Below are positions 1 through 8,351 of a DNA stretch of 64,000 bases, piece by piece. The position numbers were made by a program, and so were the translations under genes. The notes beneath the pieces are model-generated. The model saw only the letters and a program-made list of their open reading frames with translations, ran no database searches and was not told the DNA's origin. Position 1 is the first letter of the stretch. Each line of letters begins with the position of its first letter. The stretch is from Muricoccus roseus (GTDB lineage: Bacteria > Pseudomonadota > Alphaproteobacteria > Acetobacterales > Acetobacteraceae), in NCBI RefSeq assembly GCF_900141905.1, contig NZ_FQZF01000011.1, positions 1-64,000 of the forward strand, read 5' to 3'.

Positions 1-95
1 CCCCGATCAGGTCGGCAGAAAAGCCCGGGAACACCGGCATTCTCGCGGGACACCGTCTGGGCTGGCAAAACTGCGAGAAGAACGGAGAAGGGTGG
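1..95. repeat. Left direct repeat, probable attL
   Basis: These 95 bases are identical to 40176-40270. The match ends at base 95 (T at 96 against C at 40271). The last three bases correspond to the complement of the encoded CCA of tRNA-Gln, but the rest of the tRNA gene is absent here. This is expected of the left end of an element that integrated immediately 3' of the tRNA gene. The repeat may extend to the left of the window. Confidence 0.8.
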
Positions 96-665
96 TTGTC
101 GGCGCAGTCAGCCGCGAACCCGTCTCTGTGCCGCTTTCCCTGCATACAGGGAATTGAGCAGGGAACCGGCCGACATTCTTGTTTCACCGACCTTCGAAGA
201 GGCAAAATCGGCCAATCAAAGCGACCCTATATGGCTAGATCCCAGCGTCGCGGAACAGGGAAGTTCCGGGGTGGAATAAGGAAAAAGTGGAGGGAAAGGT
301 GTAGATTGCGATCAAGTACAGCCGCATGCATTCGAAGGTCGCCCGGCATCTCCGGCCACTGAATCCCTGCCAGTGAGCCTCGGTGCGGCCTAGGCTCAGG
401 AGGGAGAGGTGTTTCCTGAATACCGAGGCCCTGGTCACTTCCCCCGCTAATGCCGTCGCGCAGGCCCCAACCGAACGCCGCCCGCCCATCGAGGCGGGCG
501 CCGCTCTCTTCTTCCTCTCGGGAACACGCTGCTAGCCGGCAACGGCCGAGCTAGCCTTCTCAGTGCTGGAACAGTCACGCGGCGATACGCATACAGGCGT
601 GGTGGTGGCCTGACACCAGCCGAGGAAGCCGATGCGCTGGGGCTTGGCGATCGCTGTCAGGACGT
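96..665. other. Non-coding stretch inside the left end of the island
   Basis: No convincing gene was found in about 570 bp. Short open frames exist on both strands, but none resembles a protein family I recognise. A perfect inverted repeat, TTCCCTG-CATA-CAGGGAA, lies at 136-153 and is followed by another AGGGAA half-site near 159. Similar TTCCCTG palindromes are, from memory, common in non-coding DNA near mobile elements in other alphaproteobacteria. The rest looks like decayed island-edge sequence. Confidence 0.4.
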
Positions 666-2285
666 TCAGGTCACGTAGTCGGACAGCTGATCCGCTCGCC
701 TCGCCTCGCCGGAGCGTTCCGCCAGAGGGCCATGGCCACCGCCACCCGGCGTGCCCATTAGAACCGTGTCGCCCTTCGACAGAACATACTGGCGCTTCGG
801 ATCGACGGCCTCGCCGTTGATCCGTAGCGTGCCGCGCGCGCCAGCCTCACCGCCTTCGATGCCGAAAGCCGGAAAGATGGTACGCTCCGCCAGGAAGGAA
901 ACGGCGATCGGCGTCTCGGAGCGGCTCTCGATCAGCACCTCCTGCCCCAATCCACCGCGGTGGCGACCGGGGCCGCCACTATCCGGGCGCAAGCGCTTGC
1001 TGTGCACGCGCAACGGGGCGATGTGCTCCGTGATCTCGACCGGCGTGGAGGAGACGTTAGACGGCCAAGAAAGACAGGAAATACCGTCTCCTCGCATGTT
1101 CGCCCCCATTCCACCGTTGAAGAAGAACATGTTCGCGTAAGGCTTGCCGTCCGCGTTGAGGCCGGACTGGTTCATGCCCCACATTGGCGACCCACAGGCC
1201 GCTATCACGCGGTCCGGCACCACCTGGCCGAGGCAGCCGAAGACCAGCATCGGCAAATAGTGCCCGATCAGCATGCGCGACCCGCCCGAAGCCGGAAAGA
1301 CCGGGTTCACGATGCAGCCCGGCGGCGCCTCGACGGTGATGGGGCGCCATGCCCCCTCATTGTTCGGCAGGGTGGCGCTCGTGCAGACCTTCACCCCGTA
1401 CATGGTCATCGCATAGGTGTAGCAGAGCGCGCAGTTGATGGCCCGATCCACCTGGGGGTCAGTGCCACTGTAGTCGACGGAGATGGAATCGCCGGCGATC
1501 GTGAGCGCCATCTTCAGCGTGATCGGTTTGTCGAGCAGTCCATCCGTTTGCAGCTCGCTGCGATATGTGCCGTCGGGGAGCGCCGCAATGGCGCTCCGCA
1601 TCGCCACCTCACAGCGGTCGTGGATCTCCGCTGCGAGATCCCGCAGGTGATCGAGCGCGGCCTGCTCCATTAAGATGAGAAGCCGCTCCTCCATCAGGTC
1701 CAGCGCCACGACCTGCGCCCAGAGGTCGCCCATGGTTTGGTCAGGTGTACGAACGTTCTTACGAATGAGGGCCACGAGGGTGTCGTCTTGCTTCCCCGCC
1801 CGAAGCAGCTTCATCGGCGGAATCTGCAGCCCCTCCTCGAACACCTCCCGCGGCTCCGGGCTGCGGATTTTGCCGCCGATATCCGGCGCATGCGCGGTCG
1901 AGGCGCTGAAGGCCACCAACCTACCATTCCGGAAGATCGGCTTGGCGACAGTGATGTCCGGGAGATGACCAGTGCCAAGCCAGAGATCGTTGGTGATCAG
2001 CACGTCGCCAGGCTGAAGCCTGTCCTCTGGGAAGAGGCGGATGAAGTGCTTCACCGTCTCGGGCAGCGTGCCGATGAAGCTCGGGATGCTCTCCGTCGCC
2101 TGCACCAGCGATTGGCCGGTCGCGTCGGTCACGACGCAGGAGAAGTCGTAGCTCTCCCGCACGAGGGTGGAGAAGCTGGTGCGGACGAGCGCCGCCGCGG
2201 CCTCGTCCACCAGGGATATGAGGCGCCGCCAGAGCAGCTCGATCTCGACCGCGTCGAAGCGCCGCACGGGTTCAGTCGTCATCAC
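666..2285 (-). CDS. hyuB: Hydantoinase B/oxoprolinase family protein (module A)
   Basis: About 539 residues, full length for the HyuB family (N-methylhydantoinase B / 5-oxoprolinase C-terminal half / acetophenone carboxylase beta type). Family landmarks are visible: an N-terminal VRESYDFSC segment, NDLWLGTGHLPDIT, HAPDIGG, a glycine-rich LRPDSGGPGRHRGG segment and a C-terminal TPGGGGHGP. The protein acts with HyuA in ATP-dependent hydrolysis or carboxylation of a cyclic amide or ketone; the substrate cannot be read from sequence. The start is GTG at 2285 or ATG at 2282, and it overlaps the hyuA stop as GTGA, so translation is coupled. It is the last gene of a Bug-hyuA-hyuB operon. A clear paralogue is at 8352-9968. 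Confidence 0.9.
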   Translation of the reverse strand: MMTTEPVRRFDAVEIELLWRRLISLVDEAAAALVRTSFSTLVRESYDFSCVVTDATGQSLVQATESIPSFIGTLPETVKHFIRLFPEDRLQPGDVLITNDLWLGTGHLPDITVAKPIFRNGRLVAFSASTAHAPDIGGKIRSPEPREVFEEGLQIPPMKLLRAGKQDDTLVALIRKNVRTPDQTMGDLWAQVVALDLMEERLLILMEQAALDHLRDLAAEIHDRCEVAMRSAIAALPDGTYRSELQTDGLLDKPITLKMALTIAGDSISVDYSGTDPQVDRAINCALCYTYAMTMYGVKVCTSATLPNNEGAWRPITVEAPPGCIVNPVFPASGGSRMLIGHYLPMLVFGCLGQVVPDRVIAACGSPMWGMNQSGLNADGKPYANMFFFNGGMGANMRGDGISCLSWPSNVSSTPVEITEHIAPLRVHSKRLRPDSGGPGRHRGGLGQEVLIESRSETPIAVSFLAERTIFPAFGIEGGEAGARGTLRINGEAVDPKRQYVLSKGDTVLMGTPGGGGHGPLAERSGEARRADQLSDYVT

Positions 2286-4369
2286 GCCACGCGCTCCGCC
2301 AGGATGGAACCGTCGGGCAGCACGCGAATGCGCGCGCCGGGCCCGACGACGAAGGTGCTCTCGTTTTCCTCGAAGACCGCCGGTCCATCGAGGGTGGTGC
2401 CCAGGGGAAGCGCGTACCGGTCATAAACCGGGGTCTCTACTTCTCCCTCCTCGGGGAAGTGCACCTGACGCATACCTTTCAGCGCGGCCGCCCCTGCGGC
2501 ACCGCCGCTGATTCGCAGCATCCCACCCGCGCCCGGCATGGGTGCGGTCACAGCTAGGCGCAACGCCACGAACTGCGCAGCGGCCCCCGGCGGCGTGCGG
2601 CCAAAGAGCTGCTTGTAGGCCAGCTCGAACGCGTCCAGCACGCCCGGTTCGTCCAGCACCTCCGGCAGCACGACGGTGATTTCGGACCCCTGTCCGACAT
2701 ACCGCATATCGGCCAGCCGTCGGACGCTGCGGCGAGCAAGGTCGGCACCCGTCGCCGCCACAATCTCCAGGGCATCGCGCTCGAGCGCCTCGAAGGTGGC
2801 GCCGATCTCCGCCCAGTCGGCCTGGGCGAGGGGAACGTTCCGGGAAGCGACGCGGTCGATCCGCGCCGGCGCCATCAACATGCCAATGGTGCTGCCCGCG
2901 CCCGCCCCTGGCGGGCACACGACTTGCGAGATGCCGAGCTTGCGCCCCACATTCCACGCATGCACCGGTGCTGCACCGCCGGTTGCAAGCAGCGCATAAT
3001 CGCGCGGCACGCGGCCCCGCTCCGCGATGGCGACCCTGGCCGCGCCGGCCATGTTCTCATTTACCACATCATGGATGCCCGGCGCCGCGCGCCCGGCCTC
3101 AAGCCCGAGCCGTGCCGACAGCCCCTCCAAGGCAGCCCTTGCCGGGCCGAGATCAATGCGCATGGTCCCGCCCAGGAAGAAATCCGGGTTGAGGTAGCCC
3201 AGCGCCAGATCGCTGTCAGTTACCGTGGGCTCCGTGCCGCGGCGGCCATAGCAAACGGGCCCAGGCTGCGCGCCCGCGCTCTCCGGCCCGACATGCAGCG
3301 TGTTGAGCTCGCTCGGCCGCGCGATGGAGCCACCCCCGGCGCCGATCTCGATCAACTCCACCGTCGCGATCTGCACGGGAAGGCCCGATCCGCGGAGGAA
3401 GCGCTTTGTCCGCGCCGCTTCGAAGCCCCAGGCGACGAGGGGCTCGCCATCATCCACCAGGGCCAGCTTGGCGGTTGTGCCGCCCATGTCGAAGGCCAGC
3501 ACGCGGTCGAGCCCCGCATGGCGGCCAAACCAGGCGCCCGCCAGCGCACCAGCCGCAGGCCCGCTCTCCAGCAGCTGGACAGGGGCGCGCTTGGCCTCCG
3601 CCACATGGGTCAGCCCGCCATTGGAGAGCATCAGGAACAACCCGCCCGGGATGCCGGCGCGCTTCAGCGCGGCCTCGAGCGTATCGAGATAGGTCTCCGC
3701 AATCGGCCGCACATAGGCGTTGGCAACCGTCGTCACCGCGCGCGGGTATTCCCGGATCTCGGGCGCGATGTAGCAGGAAAGCGAAAGGGAGAGCTGCGGG
3801 AAGCGTTCCGCGATCGCCGCAGCCGCCTGCCGTTCATGCACGGGGTTGGCGTAGGAGTGCAGAAAGCAGATGGCGAGGCTCGTCACCCCCTGCTCCACCA
3901 GGCCCGCCACCTCGGCCAGCGCCGCCTCGACGTCCAGCGGCACCTCGACGCTGCCATCCGGCCCCAGCCGTTCCTTCGCCTCGCGCCTCCAGGGGCGCGG
4001 AACAAGAGGCTTCGGCATCTCGAGGAACAGGTCGTAGAGCTCGTATTTCCGCTCCCGCGCGATCTCCAGCACGTCGGCGAATCCCGCCGTTGTCAGCAGC
4101 CCCGTCGCGGAGCCCTTTCGCTCGATCAGCGCATTGGTGAACAGCGTCGTCGCATGCACCACGCGGCCGATGGACCCGGCCTGGATACCACTGCGCGCCA
4201 GCAACTTCTCCAGCCCCGTGACCGCACCGCGAGAGGGATCGTCGGGTGTCGTACTCTCCTTCCAGATGGAGGCGGCTCCATCGGTCGGGTCGAGGATGAC
4301 GAGATCAGTAAAGGTGCCACCGATATCGATCCCGAGAGAGAGCGGGCCAGGCGAGAGAGACGCGGTCAT
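2282..4369 (-). CDS. hyuA: Hydantoinase A/oxoprolinase family protein (module A)
   Basis: About 695 residues, the usual size for HyuA. It carries the two ASKHA-type phosphate-binding segments: GIDIGGTFTD near residue 14 and AFDMGGTTAK in the central region. It also has the family motif HATTLFTNALIERKG and a C-terminal EENESTFVVGPGA segment. HyuA provides the ATP-using half of the hydantoinase / oxoprolinase / acetophenone-carboxylase type enzyme, with HyuB as partner. The ATG at 4369 precedes the conserved core by only a dozen residues; longer in-frame extensions are not family-like. It lies 38 bp downstream of a Bug receptor gene and overlaps hyuB by 4 bp, which suggests the receptor binds the substrate or product of this enzyme. 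Confidence 0.9.
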   Translation of the reverse strand: MTASLSPGPLSLGIDIGGTFTDLVILDPTDGAASIWKESTTPDDPSRGAVTGLEKLLARSGIQAGSIGRVVHATTLFTNALIERKGSATGLLTTAGFADVLEIARERKYELYDLFLEMPKPLVPRPWRREAKERLGPDGSVEVPLDVEAALAEVAGLVEQGVTSLAICFLHSYANPVHERQAAAAIAERFPQLSLSLSCYIAPEIREYPRAVTTVANAYVRPIAETYLDTLEAALKRAGIPGGLFLMLSNGGLTHVAEAKRAPVQLLESGPAAGALAGAWFGRHAGLDRVLAFDMGGTTAKLALVDDGEPLVAWGFEAARTKRFLRGSGLPVQIATVELIEIGAGGGSIARPSELNTLHVGPESAGAQPGPVCYGRRGTEPTVTDSDLALGYLNPDFFLGGTMRIDLGPARAALEGLSARLGLEAGRAAPGIHDVVNENMAGAARVAIAERGRVPRDYALLATGGAAPVHAWNVGRKLGISQVVCPPGAGAGSTIGMLMAPARIDRVASRNVPLAQADWAEIGATFEALERDALEIVAATGADLARRSVRRLADMRYVGQGSEITVVLPEVLDEPGVLDAFELAYKQLFGRTPPGAAAQFVALRLAVTAPMPGAGGMLRISGGAAGAAALKGMRQVHFPEEGEVETPVYDRYALPLGTTLDGPAVFEENESTFVVGPGARIRVLPDGSILAERVA

Positions 4370-4407
4370 GGGCTTCCTTGAGATGCGTCGCGGAACAGGA
4401 GTGCGCT

Positions 4408-5415
4408 TCAGTCGCCGCGGATGTCGTTGGCCTGGACGACCCGCTTCCAGAGCGCGCGGTCGCGCTGGATCCGTGCCTCGAAGACCGGGCCGGCTTCGCC
4501 GAGCGGGATCAGCCCCCGGTCGGTCAGGGTCTTCGCCGTATGCGGGTCGTTCACCACGGCCGCAAACAGGTCGCCGAGGCCGGCGCGAACCTCGGCGGGC
4601 AGGCCCGCCGGGCCGGCCAGGCCGAACCAATTGTTGATCTCCATCGCGGGGATGCGCAGGGCCAGCGGCGCCAGCTCCGGCATCAGGGGCGTCGGCTCCT
4701 TCGTCGTCACGCCCAGGCCCTTGAGCTGTCCGGCTTTGATCTGCTGCGCCACCTCGGCGACATTGGCCACCATCATGTCGACCCGGCCTGCTGAGACATC
4801 GAGCGTGGCCGGCGCCCCGCCGCGATAGGGGATGTGGGTCATCGCCACGCCGGTCGCGCCGCAGAACAGCGCGGCTCCGAGATGGTTGATCGAGCCACTG
4901 CCGGAGGAGGCGTAGGTCGCCGCGCCCGCCTTGCCCTTCGCATAGGCGATCAGCCCGTCCACATCGCTGAAGGGCGCGTCCGGCCGCACCACCAGCGCCA
5001 TCGGCGTGCCGGCCAGGGTGCAGACCGGGGTGAGCTCGCGGTCGAGGTCCAGCGGCACGGGCACGCCGGGGATGGCGGGCAGGACGCTCATCATGCCCAT
5101 GATGGCGCTGGCCAGCGTGTAGCCATCCGGTGCCGCGCGGGCGGCCGCCTGGGCCGCGATGAAGCCATAGGCACCGCTGCGGCTCTCCGGGATCACGTTG
5201 GCGCCGCGGAGGCGCTGTGCGCCCTCCCCCACCACGCGGACGAGGATGTCGACCGCGCCACCGGGCGGGTAGCCCACAAGGATGCGGATCGGCTGGCTCG
5301 GCGCCCAGGCCGCCTCAGCTGGCGAGACCAGGGCGGCGGAGATCAACGCAGGGCATGCGAAGGCGGTGGTGGCACCGGCCATGAAGGCGCGGCGCGGCAT
5401 CCGGACAAGCGTCAT
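4408..5415 (-). CDS. Bug-family TTT solute-binding protein (module A)
   Basis: A periplasmic receptor of about 335 residues in the tripartite tricarboxylate transporter family (TctC/Bug). The N-terminus has a twin-arginine-like signal (MPRRAFMAGATTAFACP) ending near AEAA. The mature protein begins with the family sequence PIRILVGYPPGGAVD, and later has HIPYRGGAPAT. The ATG at 5415 is fixed by a strong AGGAGGTGA ribosome-binding site a few bases upstream. It is the first gene of the Bug-hyuA-hyuB operon and faces a LysR gene across 214 bp. No tctA or tctB membrane gene lies nearby. The ligand is unknown; a hydantoin-like or carboxylated compound is plausible from context. Confidence 0.88.
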   Translation of the reverse strand: MTLVRMPRRAFMAGATTAFACPALISAALVSPAEAAWAPSQPIRILVGYPPGGAVDILVRVVGEGAQRLRGANVIPESRSGAYGFIAAQAAARAAPDGYTLASAIMGMMSVLPAIPGVPVPLDLDRELTPVCTLAGTPMALVVRPDAPFSDVDGLIAYAKGKAGAATYASSGSGSINHLGAALFCGATGVAMTHIPYRGGAPATLDVSAGRVDMMVANVAEVAQQIKAGQLKGLGVTTKEPTPLMPELAPLALRIPAMEINNWFGLAGPAGLPAEVRAGLGDLFAAVVNDPHTAKTLTDRGLIPLGEAGPVFEARIQRDRALWKRVVQANDIRGD

Positions 5416-5629
5416 CAACTCACCTCCTGGGAGGCCGGGTGGGGTTGGCATCATCTCCCGGCCGCCAGATCCCGTGTCCGAGCGGTCCTATCGCGTCCGA
5501 AGGGGCTCATGCTGGTTCTGCATGGCCTGCGCCTTGCTACCGCACGATGCACATCGGTTGAGAGGGAGGTTCGGGGCGAAACCAGTGGACTGCAACTGAA
5601 ACATCTGCATCTGTTCATGACGATCGGGA

Positions 5630-6562
5630 ATGAAGTCGCCCATGCGCCGCCATGTTCCGCCCACTGCCGCGCTCCAGGCCTTCGAGGCTTGCGCCCGACA
5701 TCTCAGCGTCTCCCGCGCCGCCGACGAGCTACGGCTGACGCAGAGCGCCGTCAGTCGGCAGCTTGCCGGACTGGAAGCCCTGCTCGGCCTCCGGCTGTTC
5801 CAGCGCGTGCGGCAGCGGCTGGTCATTACCCCTGCCGGCGCGGCCTATGCGCCACGTGTCCGCGCCAGCCTCGCGCGGCTGGAAGGCGCAACCCTGGAGC
5901 TGCTCGCTCATCGGGGTGCAGGCGGTACGCTGAACTTGGCCGTGTCACCCACCTTCGGCGCGCGCTGGCTGGTGCCGCGCCTACCCGCTTTCCGCGCCAC
6001 CTATCCAGGGGTGATGATTAACTTCCTCAACTACACGACACGGCTCACGCCCCTCGATTTTGCCGCCGAGGATGTGGACGCCGCGATCATGATGACGGAG
6101 CACCCTCCCGCCGGGATGGTCAGCCACCGGCTGGTGGACGATGCGCGCCTTCCTGTCTGCGCCGCCTCGGTCCTCGCTGGGTTGCAGGAGCCGGCGGACC
6201 TGGCCGGGCATGTCCTGATCCAGCAAACGACACGACCGCGCGGTTGGGTGGAATGGTTTGCGCTTGCCGGGCTGGACGGCATTGACGGCCTGCGTGGCCC
6301 ACTATTCCAGCACACGGCCATGGTCGCCGAGGCTGTCGCTGCCGGACTGGGCGTCGCGCTGCTCCCGCGCTTCCTGGTGGCGGCCGACATCGCGGCGGGA
6401 CGGGTAGCAATTCCATTCCCGCAGGTGCTGGGCGGTGATGCCGCGTACCGGTTTGCTTACCCGGAGGCGGCGAAAGAGGTGCCCACTCTGCGCGCGTTCC
6501 GCGACTGGCTTCTCCGCCAAGTCCGAACGGAAACGCGAGAGAGCTCCGACCACGGCAGCTGA
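5630..6562 (+). CDS. LysR family transcriptional regulator, GcvA-like (module A)
   Basis: About 310 residues. The N-terminal winged helix (FEACARHLSVSRAADELRLT followed by QSAVSRQL) is typical of LysR proteins, and the opening PPTAALQAFEA is characteristic of the GcvA subgroup. The substrate-binding domain follows (NLAVSPTFGARWLVPRLP). It is transcribed divergently from the Bug-hyuA-hyuB operon, so it most likely controls that operon from the 5416-5629 intergenic region in response to the transported compound. No clear T-N11-A box could be fixed there. The start may be ATG 5630 or ATG 5642; the latter begins directly at the conserved region. Confidence 0.88.
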   Translation: MKSPMRRHVPPTAALQAFEACARHLSVSRAADELRLTQSAVSRQLAGLEALLGLRLFQRVRQRLVITPAGAAYAPRVRASLARLEGATLELLAHRGAGGTLNLAVSPTFGARWLVPRLPAFRATYPGVMINFLNYTTRLTPLDFAAEDVDAAIMMTEHPPAGMVSHRLVDDARLPVCAASVLAGLQEPADLAGHVLIQQTTRPRGWVEWFALAGLDGIDGLRGPLFQHTAMVAEAVAAGLGVALLPRFLVAADIAAGRVAIPFPQVLGGDAAYRFAYPEAAKEVPTLRAFRDWLLRQVRTETRESSDHGS

Positions 6563-6581
6563 AAAGTCAGACTTGCCGTAT

Positions 6582-6603
6582 CCATGTATACATGTATTCA
6601 TGG
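6582..6603. promoter_or_regulatory. GntR-type operator palindrome
   Basis: A 22-bp near-perfect palindrome (20 of 22 positions symmetric), with CCATG at the left end, CATGG at the right end and ATGTATACAT inside. GntR/FCD regulators commonly bind sites with a TGTATACA or TTGTAGACAA-like core. It sits 20 bp after the LysR stop and immediately before or over the start of the downstream GntR gene, consistent with autoregulation. Function is inferred from position and symmetry only. Confidence 0.5.
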
Positions 6604-6607
6604 GTGG

Positions 6608-7309
6608 ATGAGATGCGAACTTTCCGGCCGCAACAACCTCGATCGGGCCTCCTCCGGCCTCACCGCAGCGGAGCTGGTTTTCCGGCAGCTTCTCAACGCC
6701 ATCACCACCGGTGAGCTGGCGGCTGACACCATCGAAACCGAGGAGCAGCTGGCGGCTCGCTACAACGTCAGCCGCACGCCGCTGCGCGATGCGGTCCGGC
6801 GCCTGGAACAGCTTCGGCTTTTCAGCCGCGAGCAGGGACGAGGCCTGCGTGTCCCGCCCCTCTCGATGGAGGAGATGCACGACCTCTCCGCCACCCGCGA
6901 GGTCCTGGAAGGTCTGCTCGCCAGCGCGGCCGCCGACCGGGTCGCGCGCGGCCTGACGGACCCCCGTCGGCTGCGAGACATCCACGCGCGCCACATGCGC
7001 GTCCTCAACATCGGCGACGCGGAGCTCACGCTGGCCGTCGGATACGACTTCCACGAGGAACTGCGCCGCCTCAGCGGCAACGCCTCCGCCGCCGCCTGCC
7101 ACGAGCAGATCCTGTTGGGCTTCGAGCGATACCGCCACCTGGCCCGCGGCGTGCCCGAACGGCACGAGCGGATCGCGGAGGAGCACACCGACATCCTGGC
7201 GGCCATCGAGGCCGGTCAGGCGCAGTCGGCCGAGACCGCCATGCGGCGCCACATCGCCGCGGGACGCGCGATCTATGTCAGCGTGCTTTCGACCACACTT
7301 AAGAAATAG
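6608..7309 (+). CDS. GntR family regulator, FCD subfamily (module B)
   Basis: About 233 residues. The N-terminal GntR winged helix contains EEQLAARYNVSRTPLRDAVRRLE, truncated at GRGLRVPPLS. The C-terminal FCD ligand domain has the expected helical pattern (ATREVLEGLLASAAA, DFHEELRRLSGN, EEHTDILAAIEAG). An upstream in-frame ATG at 6584 would add eight residues but falls inside the operator palindrome. ATG 6608, preceded by GGGTGG, is therefore preferred. It lies directly upstream of and co-directional with the Bug-hyuB-hyuA-CoA transferase-hydratase run, and probably represses that run until an acid ligand binds. Confidence 0.85.
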   Translation: MRCELSGRNNLDRASSGLTAAELVFRQLLNAITTGELAADTIETEEQLAARYNVSRTPLRDAVRRLEQLRLFSREQGRGLRVPPLSMEEMHDLSATREVLEGLLASAAADRVARGLTDPRRLRDIHARHMRVLNIGDAELTLAVGYDFHEELRRLSGNASAAACHEQILLGFERYRHLARGVPERHERIAEEHTDILAAIEAGQAQSAETAMRRHIAAGRAIYVSVLSTTLKK

Positions 7310-7360
7310 AAAACCAGGGATACCGCCACTCGCACGGCCGCGCTCGAACAAGGAAAAGCC

Positions 7361-8344
7361 ATGCTGCGCCGCCGCCTCCTCGCCACCGCCTTCGCCATCG
7401 CGCTTTCCGCGACGGGGGCGCCTGCACAGACAGGCGCCCAGCCCGCCGCTTTTCCGGCCAAGCCGGTGCGCATCATCGTGCCGCTGGCCCCTGGCGGGTC
7501 CGGCGATGTGCTGGCTCGCATCATGGCGGAACCGCTCGGCACGCTCTGGGGCCAACCCGTCGTCGTCGAGAACCGTCCCGGCGCCGGCGGCAACATCGGC
7601 GCCGAGGCCGTCGCGCGCTCCCCGGGCGACGGCTACACGCTGCTGCTGGGCACGCTCGGCATCCATGGCGCCAGCGCCATCTACCCGCGGCTGAACTACG
7701 ACCCGGCGCGCGAGTTGTCGCCCGTCACGGTGCTGGGCGACCTGCCCAATGTCATCGTCGTGAATCCCGCCGTGCCCGCGCGGACGCTGCAGGAACTCGT
7801 CGCTCTCGCCCGCCGCCAGCCCGGGCAGATCTCCTTCGGCTCTGCCGGCAACGGCAGCTCCACCCATCTCGCCGGCGAGCTCTTTATGCTCACGGCCGGC
7901 ATCCAGATGTCGCACATCCCCTATCGCGGCAGCGCGCCGGCACTGAACGACCTCGTCGCCGGCAACATCCAGGTGATGTTCGAGAACCTGCCGACCATCC
8001 CGCCGCTGGTGCAGGGCAACGCCGTGCGCCCGCTGGCCGTCACCTCCGCCGTCCGCGCGCCCGCCATGCCCGATGTGCCGACGGTGGAGGAGGCCGGCGT
8101 GCCCGGTTATGTCGCCACCGCCTGGCTCGCCCTCTCCGCCCCGGCCAGCGTGCCCGAGCCCCTGCTCGAGCGGCTGAACGCCGATGCCCGAACCGTGCTC
8201 GCCGTGCCCGCCGTGCGGGAGAAGCTCGCCACCCTCGGCATCACGCCCGTGGGCGGCACCCTCGCCGAATCTCGTGCCTTTTTCGCCAGCGAAACGGAGA
8301 AGTGGAACCGCGTGATCCAGGCCGCCGGCATCCGACTGAACTGA
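7361..8344 (+). CDS. Bug-family TTT solute-binding protein (module B)
   Basis: A periplasmic receptor of about 327 residues. It starts with a short signal (MLRRRLLATAFAIALSATGAPAQ) and has the mature family start PVRIIVPLAPGGSGDVLARI, then VVENRPGAGGNIG and HIPYRGSAPALNDL. It is the first enzyme-linked gene of module B, 51 bp after the GntR gene and 7 bp before hyuB, so it is very likely co-transcribed. Bug proteins bind carboxylates or aromatic acids with high affinity for TctAB permeases; none is encoded in this window. It is clearly diverged from the module A receptor. Confidence 0.9.
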   Translation: MLRRRLLATAFAIALSATGAPAQTGAQPAAFPAKPVRIIVPLAPGGSGDVLARIMAEPLGTLWGQPVVVENRPGAGGNIGAEAVARSPGDGYTLLLGTLGIHGASAIYPRLNYDPARELSPVTVLGDLPNVIVVNPAVPARTLQELVALARRQPGQISFGSAGNGSSTHLAGELFMLTAGIQMSHIPYRGSAPALNDLVAGNIQVMFENLPTIPPLVQGNAVRPLAVTSAVRAPAMPDVPTVEEAGVPGYVATAWLALSAPASVPEPLLERLNADARTVLAVPAVREKLATLGITPVGGTLAESRAFFASETEKWNRVIQAAGIRLN

Positions 8345-8351
8345 GGCCATC

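Noticed and set aside
235-489. 84-codon open frame on the minus strand near the left end
   Set aside because: No recognisable motif, no ribosome-binding site and low-complexity Arg/Ser-rich composition; it looks like chance in GC-rich DNA.
2924-4381. Long 485-codon plus-strand open frame opposite hyuA
   Set aside because: It mirrors the hyuA coding strand, a typical GC-skew shadow frame with Arg/His-rich nonsense composition.
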